Shown: positions 45,079 to 57,367, numbered from the stretch's first letter. The stretch is DNA of 64,000 nucleotides from Solimonas marina (GCF_012241385.1 NZ_JAAVXB010000005.1:62001-126000); one strand, 5' to 3'. The notes: a model not told the origin generated them from the sequence alone. Program-made: numbers and translations.

Positions 45079-45780
45079 TCAGACGAAGTGCGCGCCGATC
45101 GCGGTGCTCGCGGGCTCGGTGATGCAGCGTTCGAACAGGCGTGAGGCGTCGGTCGCTTCCGGGTTGACCTCGATCATGTAGGCACCGGCGCGCTGGGCGA
45201 GCGGGATGAAGCTGGCGGCGGGGTAGACGACGGCGGAAGTGCCGACCGAGACGAACAGCGCGCTGGTCGCGATCAGTTCGCCGGCGCGTGCAAAGACGGT
45301 CTCGTCAACCATGTCCTCGAACCAGGTGATGTCCGGTCGTAGCGTGGCGCCGCATTGCTCGCAATGGCGGCTTTGGTACGCTGCGGCAGCCAGATCCTCG
45401 CGCACGCCATGCTGTGCGCAGCGCAGTCGCCACAGAGAGCCGTGCAGTTCGGCGGCGACCTGGACGCCGGCGCGCTGCAGCATGCCGTCGATGTTCTGTG
45501 TGACGACGTGGACGCGCGGGTGCGCGGCCTGCAATGCGGCAAGCGCTGCATGACCGGCATGCGGCGCGCATTCCAGCACCATGCCGCGGCGCAGTTCGTG
45601 GAAGTCGAGCACCTTGACGGGATCGCGGTCGAAGGCACGCTGGCAAGCGTATTCCTCGTAGCGGTACTGCCCCCAGATGCCGCCCGCGCCGCGATAGGTC
45701 GGCACGCCGGATTCGGCCGACATGCCGGCGCCGATAAAGAACACGACCGAGTGAAAATCGGCGAGGCGAATCGGCGACAT
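45079..45780 (-). CDS. cobB: NAD-dependent protein deacylase, SIR2 family (CobB/SIRT5-like)
   Basis: The 233-residue protein has the sirtuin core: FFIGAGMSAESGVPTYRG (NAD binding), TQNIDGML, catalytic H113 in ELHGS, and WFEDMVDE near 155. Zinc ligands appear reduced (RCAQHG and HCEQCG). Residues DFHELRR match the place of the SIRT5/CobB YxxR acid-binding motif, but here His61 replaces Tyr while Arg64 stays. It removes acyl groups from protein lysines. The ATG at 45780, after GGAGCC, is chosen because upstream frame content is not sirtuin. It is 117 bases downstream of uvrA's reading direction start and separated from it by a hairpin. Confidence 0.9.
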   Translation of the reverse strand: MSPIRLADFHSVVFFIGAGMSAESGVPTYRGAGGIWGQYRYEEYACQRAFDRDPVKVLDFHELRRGMVLECAPHAGHAALAALQAAHPRVHVVTQNIDGMLQRAGVQVAAELHGSLWRLRCAQHGVREDLAAAAYQSRHCEQCGATLRPDITWFEDMVDETVFARAGELIATSALFVSVGTSAVVYPAASFIPLAQRAGAYMIEVNPEATDASRLFERCITEPASTAIGAHFV

Positions 45781-45860
45781 CGATGGCTCCTGCTGCACGG
45801 CGAGACAGCATAGGCCGATGGCCACGCAAGTGGGTATCGCCGCGCTGGCGGCGCGCCATT

Positions 45861-45889
45861 GCGGATGCGCAGGCTCGCTGCGCATCCGC
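45861..45889. terminator. Perfect 12-base hairpin after uvrA
   Basis: GCGGATGCGCAG and CTGCGCATCCGC with a five-base loop, 9 bases beyond the uvrA stop on the minus strand. No T run follows; it may be a terminator or mRNA end stabiliser. Confidence 0.5.
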
Positions 45890-45898
45890 AGCTTCGTG

Positions 45899-48733
<2,835 letters not shown>

Positions 48734-48769
48734 GTGGACGCTCGGGATGAAAAAGGCAGGGAACGGCGT

Positions 48770-48799
48770 ACTATATGGGTCCGGCCCGTGCTCATTCAA
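48770..48799 (-). promoter_or_regulatory. uvrA: uvrA sigma-70 promoter
   Basis: On the minus strand TTGAAT (48794-48799) and TATAGT (48770-48775) are 18 bases apart, about 35 bases before the uvrA ATG. No LexA box of the CTGT-N8-ACAG kind was seen. Confidence 0.6.
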
Positions 48800-48881
48800 A
48801 GGCGAAGCGTGCGGGGGAACCTCTGAGTCGCTGATCGGTCTTTCTGCACGACTTCTCAGCCTTCGCCAAGCACGTTACGAA

Positions 48882-50066
48882 ATGAACGCACACGAATGGC
48901 GCGCCACCTCCGCGCTCTCGCTCCTGCAGGCCCTGCGCATGCTCGGCATGTTCATGATCCTGCCGGTCCTCGAACTCTACTCGCGTGACCTCCCCGGTGG
49001 TGCCAGCCAGATGCAGATCGGTCTGGCGATCGGCGTCTACGGCCTGGTCCAGGCCTGTTTGCAGATTCCGTTCGGCATGCTGTCCGACCGCATCGGCCGC
49101 AAGCCGGTGATTCTCTTCGGCCTGGTGCTGTTCGCCGCCGGCAGCTTCGTCGCCGGCCACTCCGAAGACATTCACTGGATCATCGCCGGCCGTGCGCTGC
49201 AGGGCGCCGGCGCGATCTCCGGGGCCGTTTCGGCCCTGCTGGCCGACGTGACCCGGCCGCAGGTGCGCACCACCGCGATGGCGGTGATGGGCGCCGGCAT
49301 GGGCATGTCGTTCATCATCGCGCTGGTGCTGGGGCCGGTGCTGAGCGGCATCATCGGCGTGCCGGGCATCTTCGACCTGACCGGTGTGCTGGCGATCGCC
49401 GCGGCCTTCGGTATCGTCTTCCTGGCGCCCAATGCGCCGCGGCAGCCATCGGTGCCGGGCGGCCTGCGCCGGGCGCTGGCCGACTCGCAGCTGCTGCGCC
49501 TGGACGGCGGCATCTTTCTGTTGCACGCGATGATGACGACCCTGTTCATCGCCGCGCCGCAGGCCATCGAGCAGACCCTGGGCTTGCCGAACGCGCGGCA
49601 GTGGGAGGTCTATCTGCCGGTGCTGCTGCTGTCGATCATCCCGGTGTTCCCGATGATCCGCCGCATCGAGGCCAAGGGCCGCGTCAAGGCGGCGCTGCTG
49701 GGCTCCATCATGCTGATCTGTATCGCCCTGCTGACCGCGTCCGAGGTTCATGCACACGCGGCCGGCCTGTGCCTGGCACTGCTGATCTTCTTCATCGGAT
49801 TCAACTACCTGGAAGGCTCGTTGCCGTCGATGATTTCGCGTCGCGCGCCGCCCGACCAGAAGGGCGCGGCGCTTGGCGTCTACGCCACCAGCCAGTTCCT
49901 CGGCGGCTTCGCCGGCAGCACCATCGGCAGCTTCGCGCTGGCGCACTGGGGCATCGGTGGTGCGTTCGCCGCCGCCGGCCTGCTGCCGCTGGTCTGGCTG
50001 ACGTTTGCGTTCACGCTGGCGCCGCCGGCCGCGCACGCGCCGCAGCCGCCGGAATCGAGCACCTGA
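48882..50066 (+). CDS. MFS transporter (YajR-like)
   Basis: The 394-residue protein is a 12-helix major facilitator. The loop 2-3 signature [13 protein letters not shown] is present, and motif [21 protein letters not shown] covers TM4-5. The start is [20 protein letters not shown]. Location between uvrA (divergent) and ssb is a common arrangement in gammaproteobacteria, and its role there is unknown. A terminator hairpin follows. Confidence 0.93.
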   Translation: MNAHEWRATSALSLLQALRMLGMFMILPVLELYSRDLPGGASQMQIGLAIGVYGLVQACLQIPFGMLSDRIGRKPVILFGLVLFAAGSFVAGHSEDIHWIIAGRALQGAGAISGAVSALLADVTRPQVRTTAMAVMGAGMGMSFIIALVLGPVLSGIIGVPGIFDLTGVLAIAAAFGIVFLAPNAPRQPSVPGGLRRALADSQLLRLDGGIFLLHAMMTTLFIAAPQAIEQTLGLPNARQWEVYLPVLLLSIIPVFPMIRRIEAKGRVKAALLGSIMLICIALLTASEVHAHAAGLCLALLIFFIGFNYLEGSLPSMISRRAPPDQKGAALGVYATSQFLGGFAGSTIGSFALAHWGIGGAFAAAGLLPLVWLTFAFTLAPPAAHAPQPPESST

Positions 50067-50080
50067 GCCTCGCGGGGCGG

Positions 50081-50110
50081 CCCGCCGCCGTCGGCCCGGC
50101 GGCGGGTTTT
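50081..50110 (+). terminator. Terminator after the MFS gene
   Basis: CCCGCCGCC and GGCGGCGGG around an 8-base loop, followed by TTTT. Confidence 0.75.
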
Positions 50111-50212
50111 GTGCTCTAATTCCGCATCCGATCCGGCCGCATGCGCCATCATGGCGTGGCCGGGGTCGCCGATCCGGCGGCCTTCTTCATTCCCGCATTT
50201 TTCGGAGGCACC

Positions 50213-50692
50213 ATGGCCCGTGGCGTCAACAAAGTCATCCTGATCGGCAATCTCGGCAAGGATCCCGAGGTTCGCTACTTCCCGAGCGGCGACGCGATCG
50301 CCAACGCGACGATCGCCACCACCGAGGGCTGGAAGGACCGCCAGACCGGTGAAGCCAAGGAAGCGACCGAGTGGCACAACGTCGTGTTCCCCGGCAAGCT
50401 CGGCGAGATCGCCGGCAAGTACCTGAAGAAAGGCTCCAAGGTCTACGTCGAAGGTTCCCTGCGCACGCGCAAGTGGACCGACAAGGAAGGCAAGGAGCGC
50501 TACACCACCGAGATCCGCGCGCAGGAAATGCAAATGCTCGATGGTCGTGCCGGCGGTGCCGCGCCGATGGGTGAGGAGCGCGGTGGCTACGGCGCGCCGC
50601 AGCCGTCACGTGCGCCGCCGCGCAGCGCGCCGGCCGCCGCCCCGGCTGCCGACATGGACGCGCCGTTCGAGGACGACGACATTCCGTTCTGA
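50213..50692 (+). CDS. ssb: Single-stranded DNA-binding protein
   Basis: The 159-residue protein has the OB fold of SSB ([40 protein letters not shown]), then a Gly/Pro/Ala-rich linker and the acidic tip DDDIPF, through which SSB recruits repair and replication proteins. GGAGG precedes the ATG at 50213. The longer frame from 50141 adds no SSB sequence. It follows the MFS gene and lies near uvrA, typical for this class of genomes. Confidence 0.98.
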   Translation: MARGVNKVILIGNLGKDPEVRYFPSGDAIANATIATTEGWKDRQTGEAKEATEWHNVVFPGKLGEIAGKYLKKGSKVYVEGSLRTRKWTDKEGKERYTTEIRAQEMQMLDGRAGGAAPMGEERGGYGAPQPSRAPPRSAPAAAPAADMDAPFEDDDIPF

Positions 50693-50726
50693 ACCGGCAG
50701 CGGCGGTTCGCGCCCGTATCGCCAGA

Positions 50727-50752
50727 CCCCGGACTTCGGTCCGGGGTTTTTT
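50727..50752 (+). terminator. Intrinsic terminator of ssb
   Basis: CCCCGGAC-TTCG-GTCCGGGG followed by six T: an 8-base stem with a stable TTCG tetraloop. Confidence 0.95.
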
Positions 50753-50838
50753 CGTTGGGGCTGTACGCCGGGCACGTGCGATTGACGTAGCGACCGGCAC
50801 AGTGGGCGGCCATGTAGGCAAGACCCGAACGAAACACG

Positions 50839-51672
50839 ATGTCGGATTCGACCGAACGGATCGCCCCCGCGCGGGCGGTCGAACCCAGGGCGCTGCAGGA
50901 CGGCGGTCATGCGCGCCCGAGCAAGGTGCCGGAAATCACGCTGCTGTTCTGGATCATCAAGATCGCCGCGACGACGCTCGGCGAGACCGGCGGCGACGCG
51001 GTGTCGATGTCGATGCAGCTCGGCTACCTCGTCGGCACGCTGATCTTCGCGGTGATCTTCGTGCTGGCGGTGACGGTGCAGATCCGCATGCACCGCTTTC
51101 ATCCGCTGCCGTACTGGACGACGATCATCGCGACAACCACGGTTGGCACGACGCTCGCCGACTTTGCCGATCGTTCGCTGGGGATCGGCTATGCCGGTGG
51201 TTCGACCTTGCTGCTGTCGTTGTTGCTGGTTTCGCTGTGGGCCTGGCGCCGGACGCTGGGCTCGGTTGCCGTCGACAGCGTCGTCACGCCACGCGCCGAG
51301 GCGTTCTACTGGGTGACGATCATGTGCTCGCAAACGCTCGGCACCGCATGGGGCGATTGGGTTGCCGATGCACCGGGCCTGGGCTACGGCAGCGCCGCGC
51401 TGCTGTTCGGTAGCCTGCTATTGGGGCTCGCCGCACTGCAGCGCTGGTCGCAGGTCTCGCGTACCGTGCTGTTCTGGGCTGCGTTCGTGTTGACCCGTCC
51501 GCTCGGAGCGGTGGTCGGCGATTTTCTCGACAAGCCGATCGACGCCGGTGGGCTGGCGCTAAGCCGCTATGCGGCGTCGGCCGTGCTGTTGCTGGTGATC
51601 GTCGTGCTGACGTTGTCGTTCCGGCAGCGGCCGGCGCCGAGTTGCGTCGATGGAGTCCGCGCTAGACGATGA
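50839..51672 (+). CDS. COG4705-type membrane protein with four internal repeats
   Basis: The 277-residue protein has about eight membrane helices made of four repeated units: KIAATTLGETGGDAVS, ATTTVGTTLADFADR, CSQTLGTAWGDWVAD and LTRPLGAVVGDFLDK. Each carries T/L-G-x4-D, and together these place four Gly and four acidic residues inside the membrane. It matches uncharacterised membrane-anchored proteins of COG4705. The internal repetition suggests a transporter or channel with fourfold pseudo-symmetry; no substrate is known. Confidence 0.85.
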   Translation: MSDSTERIAPARAVEPRALQDGGHARPSKVPEITLLFWIIKIAATTLGETGGDAVSMSMQLGYLVGTLIFAVIFVLAVTVQIRMHRFHPLPYWTTIIATTTVGTTLADFADRSLGIGYAGGSTLLLSLLLVSLWAWRRTLGSVAVDSVVTPRAEAFYWVTIMCSQTLGTAWGDWVADAPGLGYGSAALLFGSLLLGLAALQRWSQVSRTVLFWAAFVLTRPLGAVVGDFLDKPIDAGGLALSRYAASAVLLLVIVVLTLSFRQRPAPSCVDGVRARR

Positions 51673-51697
51673 GCTGCGCAGGCATACTCGCGACGGC

Positions 51698-52801
51698 ATG
51701 CAGATCCACTATCTGATCAACGGCCTCAACGGCGGTGGCGCGGCGTTTCCGATTCCGGATCTGGTCGCGCACATGCGCGGCCGCGGCCATCAGGTTCGGG
51801 TCCTGGCCTTGCAGCCGCAGGATCGGCGGTCGTGCGCGTGGCTGGACCGGGCCGGCATCGAATGGCAGGTGCTGGGGCGGCGCGACCGGGACTGGTTCGG
51901 GGCTGCGCGCGCCTTGCATGCCGAGCTCGATCGCGACCGGCCCGATCTGATCTGGACCTCGCTGACCGGCGCGACCGTCTACGGGCAGGTGATGGGCGCG
52001 ACGCAGCGCATTCCGGTCGTCAGCTGGCAGCACAATGCGTTTCTGAGGCCAGGCAATCGGCGCCTGTTGCAGCTGACGCGATCATTGACCGATTTCTGGG
52101 TCGCCGACTCGCAAAGCGTGGTCGATTTCAGTGTCCGCACGCTGGGGCTCGAGCCGTCGCGCGTGATGCGCTGGCCGATCTTCCGCGCACGTGACGATGC
52201 CAAGCAGGCACGAACCTGGACGGCCGGCACGTCGCTGCGCATCGGCAGCCTTGGCCGGCTGCATCCGAACAAGCGCTACGACCAGCTCATCGAGGCAGTC
52301 GCGGCGTTCAGTGCGCGCGCGCCGGCGCTGGCGGCGCGGGTCGAGTTCGTGGTCGGCGGCAGCGGCGAGGAATTCCAGCGATTGACGGCACAGGTTCGCG
52401 CGCGCGGCCTTGAAGGCCGTGTGAACTTTGTCGGCTTCGTCGACGATACCGAAGCGTTTCTGGCCGGCCTGGATGGCTACATTCAGACTTCCCATCACGA
52501 AGGCATGTGCATCGCCGCGCACGAAGCCATGCAGGCCGGGCTGCCGGTGATCTGCACGGCGGTCGGCGAGCTGCAGTACAGCGTCGAACCGGGGCGCAGC
52601 GGCTGGCTGGTTCCGATCGATGACGTCGATGCGACGGCGACCGCAATCGCCGCGCTGGCGGCCAATCCGCAGGCCGCGGCGCAGATGGGGCGATACGGCC
52701 GCGAGCGCCTGCTCGAGCGCTTCGGCGCGGCGGCATTTCGTCGTGCCGGCGACGCGGTATTGAGCCGCGCCGAGGCGCTGGTCGCGCAGCGCGCTCAGTA
52801 G
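51698..52801 (+). CDS. Glycosyltransferase family 4
   Basis: The 367-residue GT-B enzyme starts MQIHYLINGLNGGGAAF and has the GT4 C-terminal core: GSLGRLHPNKRYDQLIEAV, FVGFVDDTEAFLAGLDGYIQ, then HHEGMCIAAHEAMQAGLPVI with the E-x7-E retaining motif. It transfers a sugar to a surface glycan or lipid; donor and acceptor unknown. The ATG at 51698 is preferred over one at 51650 that overlaps the COG4705 gene. Its stop overlaps the convergent polymer-transferase gene by seven bases. Confidence 0.9.
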   Translation: MQIHYLINGLNGGGAAFPIPDLVAHMRGRGHQVRVLALQPQDRRSCAWLDRAGIEWQVLGRRDRDWFGAARALHAELDRDRPDLIWTSLTGATVYGQVMGATQRIPVVSWQHNAFLRPGNRRLLQLTRSLTDFWVADSQSVVDFSVRTLGLEPSRVMRWPIFRARDDAKQARTWTAGTSLRIGSLGRLHPNKRYDQLIEAVAAFSARAPALAARVEFVVGGSGEEFQRLTAQVRARGLEGRVNFVGFVDDTEAFLAGLDGYIQTSHHEGMCIAAHEAMQAGLPVICTAVGELQYSVEPGRSGWLVPIDDVDATATAIAALAANPQAAAQMGRYGRERLLERFGAAAFRRAGDAVLSRAEALVAQRAQ

Positions 52802-54057
52802 GCGACGCGGATGTCGTCGTCAGGATTGACCGCGCCGAGCTGCGCGACGAAGTGCTCGATTGCGTCGGCTGCGCGCGCGGCCGAGGGACGATCCGTGAGG
52901 TCGAAGCTGTAACGAAACAGCTCCTGCTGCACCGGCAGGTAACGCGCGTGATCGGCGAAGGCCCGGTCGATCTGCGCCTCCATGTCGCCGACGCGCTGGG
53001 TGACATGGCCGGCGTACCAGTGCTGATAGTTGACGTCGCCGCGCCAGCTCTCAGTGCCGTGGCTGTCGAGGAACAGGCATGGTCGCGGGTGCAGCAAAAA
53101 TTCGTAGACCTGACTGCTGACGTCGCCGAGATAGCAGTCCGCGGCCAGGGTGTAGGTCATGTCGCAGCAGCTTTCGCTGCCGGTATCGATCAGGATATGC
53201 GGGCAGTTGCGATAGCGCTCCGGGATCAGGCCGGGGCGGTCGATGCGCAGGCGGTCGAGCGAGATCTGCACGTCCTTGCGGAACAGCATCACGTGCGGCG
53301 CAAAGATCAGGTTGTACTTGTTCGAGTGATAGAAGGCTTCGAGCACCGCAAGTCCGTCGCGATACCACGACGACAGGCGCGGTGAGCAATGCGGGTTGTA
53401 CAGCACGGTCGGCCGGTCGTTGTTGAAGAAGTGACGCCGCGGTGCCTTGCCGTGCAGGTCGAACTTCGGATAGCCGACGATGGCGTAACCGTCCGGCTGC
53501 ACCAGGCCGCGCCGCTGCAGGCGGTCGACGATCTTGGGGCCGGACACCAGCACCATGTCGAACTTCGAACTGGCGCGATTGAAACCGACCTCGCGATCGC
53601 CGGCGCCATGGCGTGTATGCACGATGCGCAAGGCGTGTAGCCCGCCGATCGAGCGCAGCATCAGGCTGGTCTTTTCCGGTACGACCAATACGTCGAGCGT
53701 GCGGAACGTCGCGAGATTCGACAGCAGCATCGCCACGCGCGTGAACGGCACGAACTTGTCGAGGGCCTTGGCGATGCCGCGCAGCCAGACCGGCAGATTC
53801 AGCTGGCGGATATCGACCTTGGTGATGCCGCTTTGCGTCGCGAACCGGCGCAACACCTGCAGCTGTCCCTTGCTCGTCGCCAACAGCGTGACGTTCATCT
53901 GCGCGGCGCGACGGATCAGCTCGAATGCAATCGGGGCGCTGTGTGCCAGCTGATGCAGCTGCTCGTGATTGAACAGAAAGCCGCAACGCGGCGGGTTGCC
54001 ATTGCCATTGCCGTTGCGGTCGCGGCCACGTGCAGTCGAAGCTTGTGAAAGCGGCAT
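52795..54057 (-). CDS. CDP-glycerol glycerophosphotransferase-like protein
   Basis: The 420-residue GT-B-like protein lacks a signal peptide. DVLVVPEKTSLMLR, TVLYNPHCSPRLSSWY, then ADCYLGDVSSQVYEFLLHPRPCLFLD, quoted in part as GDVSSQVYEFLLHPRPCLF, matches the region where CDP-glycerol glycerophosphotransferases (TagB/TagF type) read DxSS...RP. Gram-negative relatives make capsule- or LPS-linked phosphopolyol structures. An Asn/Gly-rich N-terminus (GRDRNGNGNGN) is unusual. It is convergent with the GT4 gene. Confidence 0.75.
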   Translation of the reverse strand: MPLSQASTARGRDRNGNGNGNPPRCGFLFNHEQLHQLAHSAPIAFELIRRAAQMNVTLLATSKGQLQVLRRFATQSGITKVDIRQLNLPVWLRGIAKALDKFVPFTRVAMLLSNLATFRTLDVLVVPEKTSLMLRSIGGLHALRIVHTRHGAGDREVGFNRASSKFDMVLVSGPKIVDRLQRRGLVQPDGYAIVGYPKFDLHGKAPRRHFFNNDRPTVLYNPHCSPRLSSWYRDGLAVLEAFYHSNKYNLIFAPHVMLFRKDVQISLDRLRIDRPGLIPERYRNCPHILIDTGSESCCDMTYTLAADCYLGDVSSQVYEFLLHPRPCLFLDSHGTESWRGDVNYQHWYAGHVTQRVGDMEAQIDRAFADHARYLPVQQELFRYSFDLTDRPSAARAADAIEHFVAQLGAVNPDDDIRVAY

Positions 54058-54144
54058 CGTTCCCCCTTCAAGACCTTGCCCGAACCGCCGAGTCTGCCGC
54101 GCGATCGTGATGATCAGATGGCGCTGTGTTCCGCTGCGCGCGGA

Positions 54145-54792
54145 TCAGTGATCGCTGCCACCCAGCTTGCTCAGCGCAATCTGGATCTCCTGGCGACGTC
54201 CAGCATCGGCGTCCTGACGTCCCGGGCGCGCCGGTGCGGCGAGCGCCTTCTCGTAGTACTCGCGGGCGCCGGCCTTGTCGCCGCGGTCGGCGAGCAACTG
54301 GCCGTAAAAGAAATTCGGATCGATGCCGTCCGGATTGATGGCCAGTGCCTGTTGCAGATATGCCTCGGCCTTTTTCTTGTCGCCGTAGGCGAGCGGCCAG
54401 CCCGGCACGTTCGCGTAGAGGCTGCCGAGCGAGGTGTAGATCGAGCCGTTCAACGCCCTCGGGTCGAGCTGCATTGCCTTTTCGAGGTCCTCACGCGCTT
54501 GCTTGACTTCGTGTAGTGCGTTGAGGCCGCCGCTGAACTTGGCGGCACTCGACAGCACGATGGCGTGCCAGGTCAAGGCCTCGGCACGGTCCGGATACGC
54601 CTGCAGCATGGCGTCGGATTCGCCCATCAATTTGTTGAACGCCGCTTCCTTCTGGTCCTTCGGTGCGGCGTAGTAGGCATGCGCCCAGTCGTGTTGCACG
54701 GACGCCAGAGCGTCATCCAGCGATGCGGCATTGGCGCTGCCGCAGAGCAGCAGCAAGGTGCCCGGCAATGCCAGGAGCAGTATGCGTTTCAT
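54145..54792 (-). CDS. Periplasmic TPR protein, last gene of the lipid-type operon
   Basis: The 215-residue protein has a signal peptide (ILLLALPGTLLLLCGSANA) and a TPR-like helical body: LTWHAIVLSSAAKFSGGLNALH, KAREDLEKAMQLDPRALNG and AEAYLQQALAINPDGIDPNF with ARE YYEKALAA. It is 19 bases downstream of the SDR gene and on the same strand, hence probably the end of the operon that begins at 60218. Such TPR proteins act as periplasmic scaffolds. Specific role unknown. Confidence 0.85.
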   Translation of the reverse strand: MKRILLLALPGTLLLLCGSANAASLDDALASVQHDWAHAYYAAPKDQKEAAFNKLMGESDAMLQAYPDRAEALTWHAIVLSSAAKFSGGLNALHEVKQAREDLEKAMQLDPRALNGSIYTSLGSLYANVPGWPLAYGDKKKAEAYLQQALAINPDGIDPNFFYGQLLADRGDKAGAREYYEKALAAPARPGRQDADAGRRQEIQIALSKLGGSDH

Positions 54793-54811
54793 TGGGTCGA
54801 ACCTCTGGGTC

Positions 54812-55624
54812 TTACTGCGGGAGTCCGGCGGTTGCCGGTTCGAGTTCGCGCATGCGGCGGGTCTGCGCGCGCAGACCGCGGTCGACGAGCCAAGGGAACC
54901 AGGCATTGAGCTTGACGAAAATGCGCTCGCCAAAGCCAAAGAACAGATCGCGGCGGTCGCGCTCGATGGCGTCGGCAATGCGCCGCGCGACCATTGCCGG
55001 CTCGTCCTGCTGCATCGACAAAGCCTGCGCGATGCGTGCCGGCGCGCCGTCGTTCATCGGCGTTCGTGTGTAGCGCGGCGCGACATAGGTGACGCCGATG
55101 CCGCTGCCGTCAAGTTCCCGGCGCAAAGCTTCGGCGAAGCCGCGCAACGCGAACTTGGTCGCCGAGTACGTCGCATACATCGGAAATGCCAGCGAGCCGA
55201 AGATCGAGCCGACAAAGACCAGCCGGCCATGTCCCTGCTTGCGCAGCGCTGGCAACAGCGCGCGTGTCAGCAGGCTTGGCGCAATGACGTTGGTTTGCCA
55301 CAACTGTGTGATTTCTTCGGTCGGAATGGTCTCCAGGCAGCCGAAGCTCATGCTGCCGGCGCAGTGCACGACCAGATCCGGTGTGCCGCCGGACAGTGCG
55401 GCATGAGCCAGACGCTCGGCGCCGTCGGCGCTCGAAAGATCGGCGCTGAGTACGCTGACATCGATGCCCAGCGCACGCAGTTCATTGCCGAGCGTGGCGA
55501 GTTTGTCGACGTTGCGTGCGCTCAGCAGCAGGTGTGCGCCGCGTTGCGCGAACTCGCGCGCCAGCGCCTGGCCGATGCCACCGCTGGCGCCGGTCAGCAA
55601 TACCGTACGGGCGTTCAGTTTCAT
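54812..55624 (-). CDS. Short-chain dehydrogenase/reductase
   Basis: The 270-residue protein has the NAD(P) motif TGASGGIG (11-18) and catalytic N112, S140, Y153 and K157 (YATYSATK). The cofactor is likely NADPH by the Ser-Ala-Arg after the second strand. The long C-terminal extension (FGFGERIFVKLNAWFPWLVD) resembles SDRs acting on lipid or ketoacyl substrates. It lies between the phosphoethanolamine transferase and TPR genes of the same operon. Substrate unknown. Confidence 0.92.
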   Translation of the reverse strand: MKLNARTVLLTGASGGIGQALAREFAQRGAHLLLSARNVDKLATLGNELRALGIDVSVLSADLSSADGAERLAHAALSGGTPDLVVHCAGSMSFGCLETIPTEEITQLWQTNVIAPSLLTRALLPALRKQGHGRLVFVGSIFGSLAFPMYATYSATKFALRGFAEALRRELDGSGIGVTYVAPRYTRTPMNDGAPARIAQALSMQQDEPAMVARRIADAIERDRRDLFFGFGERIFVKLNAWFPWLVDRGLRAQTRRMRELEPATAGLPQ

Positions 55625-55688
55625 GAGCTGCTCCTGGCAGACAGGCGAAGCATCGGTGCTTGCGTTGTGGTGACGGGGCGCATCGGGC

Positions 55689-57338
55689 TCAACCTCGGCA
55701 GCTCGACAGCGGGTCGAGGTCGGCTTGGTACGCCTTGCTGTCGACGCCGAACAGGCCGAGCAGCATCGGCGCGAGGTTGTCGTGCGAACGTGGCGCATCG
55801 CCGATCTTCTGCAGGCAGGCCGGCTGCAGTTTCTGGCGCTGTTCGAGCGTCGGGCTCAGCCATGCCACGAACGGCACATGGGTCTGCTCCGCCGGGGCCA
55901 GCGCATACGGCAGGCCATGCAGGTAGACGCCGTTCTCGCCGAGCGATTCGCCGTGATCGGACAGGTAGATCATCGCGGTGTCGAGACTGGCGCTGCGCTG
56001 TTGCAGCAAGCCGAGTACCTCGCCGAGCACGTGATCGGTGTAGAGGATGGTGTTGTCGTAGGCGTTGACGATTTCGTCGCGCGGGCAATCCTGTACCTGC
56101 GCACTACGGCACGCCGGTGTGAAATGGCGGAATGCCGGCGGGTAGCGATGATCGTATTCAGGGCCATGGCTGCCCATCAGGTGCAGCACGATCAAGGTGT
56201 CGCCTTTCACGTTATCGAGCAGCGCCGGCAGGTCCTGCACCAGCACGTCGTCGTGGCAGCCGAGATCATCGCAAAGACTGGCGGGGCCGTTCTTGGTCAC
56301 GTCGACGGTTTCGGCGCTGCCGCAGACTCCCTTGCAGCCGCCGTCATTGTCGCGCCAATGTACTTTGACGCCGGTGTTGGCAAGGACGTCGATGACGTTG
56401 AGGTACTGTGCCTTGGGCTCCGAGCTCCAGTGTTGCTTGCCGAGCAATGAGAACATGCAGGGCACGGAGATCGCTGTCGCCGTGCCGCACGAGGCGGTGT
56501 CGCGGAAATTGATCAGGCCGGGGGTGGCGGCCAGTTCCGGTGTGGTCTGGCGCGCATAGCCGTCGAGTCCGAAGTTGGCGGCGCGCGCGGTCTCTCCGAG
56601 CATCAAGACCACGACTTGCGGGTGCTGGCCCGGCGCGGGCGCGGGACGCAGGGCATCGCGGCCGAGCGGCGAGATCGGTAGCGGTGCATGCGGCATCATT
56701 TCGACCGCGTACTTGTAGAACGACTTGGCCGGGTAGAACGGATTGATGAAGTAGCCGAGTTCCTTGTTTTGGCGGCCGACGATCGAGAAGTTCTTGTACT
56801 GGCTGGCGAGCAGCGCCAGCGCCGCGACCAGCAGTAGCGACATGACGATGAAGCGAGTGCGCAGTTCGCGCAGTGCGGTCGAGTAACGCAGCGGCCAGAT
56901 CGCGACGAGCACGGCCGGCAGGCCGGCGCGCAGCAGGAAGTACAGCGCCATGCTCGGCGTCATCAGCTCGGTGGCTTCGCGCGTGTTGGTGTCCGCGACA
57001 TTGCGCACCATGTCGAGATTGATGATGACGTGCAGCTGGTCGATGAAATAAGCCGATCCGGCGCTGAAGATCAGCATGAAGATCAGCACCGGCTTCAGCA
57101 GCGGGCGCCACGACAGCAGCGAGAACAACACGCTGTAGGCGCCGATCAGGATCAGTGCGGTGCTGACCTGCAGGATGACGCCGGTGAGATCGGAATCAAT
57201 GGCGCCGTGTGCGATCGACCAGAAGCGGTTGTTGTCGAACAGCACGATGAAGGCGGCGACGACGACGATCAGGACGTTCGCCGAAATCGCCGGAAGGCGT
57301 TGACGCAAGCCCGGACGGGTAGTAGTGAGGGTGCTCAT
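55689..57338 (-). CDS. Phosphoethanolamine transferase, EptA-like
   Basis: The 549-residue protein has five N-terminal membrane helices, then a periplasmic sulfatase-like domain with nucleophile T250 in LGETARAANFGLDGY and metal-binding YLSDHGESLGENGVYLHG. EptA-type enzymes transfer phosphoethanolamine from phosphatidylethanolamine to lipid A, giving polymyxin resistance; other members modify other lipids or proteins. Several Cys (CGSAETV, CDDLGCHDD) suggest disulfides, as in EptA. The ATG at 57338 is used (a TTG at 57341 is one codon earlier). It sits inside a minus-strand operon with ligase, diiron and SDR genes. Confidence 0.93.
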   Translation of the reverse strand: MSTLTTTRPGLRQRLPAISANVLIVVVAAFIVLFDNNRFWSIAHGAIDSDLTGVILQVSTALILIGAYSVLFSLLSWRPLLKPVLIFMLIFSAGSAYFIDQLHVIINLDMVRNVADTNTREATELMTPSMALYFLLRAGLPAVLVAIWPLRYSTALRELRTRFIVMSLLLVAALALLASQYKNFSIVGRQNKELGYFINPFYPAKSFYKYAVEMMPHAPLPISPLGRDALRPAPAPGQHPQVVVLMLGETARAANFGLDGYARQTTPELAATPGLINFRDTASCGTATAISVPCMFSLLGKQHWSSEPKAQYLNVIDVLANTGVKVHWRDNDGGCKGVCGSAETVDVTKNGPASLCDDLGCHDDVLVQDLPALLDNVKGDTLIVLHLMGSHGPEYDHRYPPAFRHFTPACRSAQVQDCPRDEIVNAYDNTILYTDHVLGEVLGLLQQRSASLDTAMIYLSDHGESLGENGVYLHGLPYALAPAEQTHVPFVAWLSPTLEQRQKLQPACLQKIGDAPRSHDNLAPMLLGLFGVDSKAYQADLDPLSSCRG

Positions 57339-57367
57339 CAAATCTTGGTCTAGGTGATCTGGCGCGT

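Noticed and set aside
45861-45889. REP-type repeat
   Set aside because: Perfect hairpin, but its sequence does not match the repeat families seen elsewhere in the window; more likely a local terminator.
48734-48881. LexA/SOS box between uvrA and the MFS gene
   Set aside because: No CTGT-N8-ACAG-type palindrome was found; only a sigma-70 promoter for uvrA is supported.
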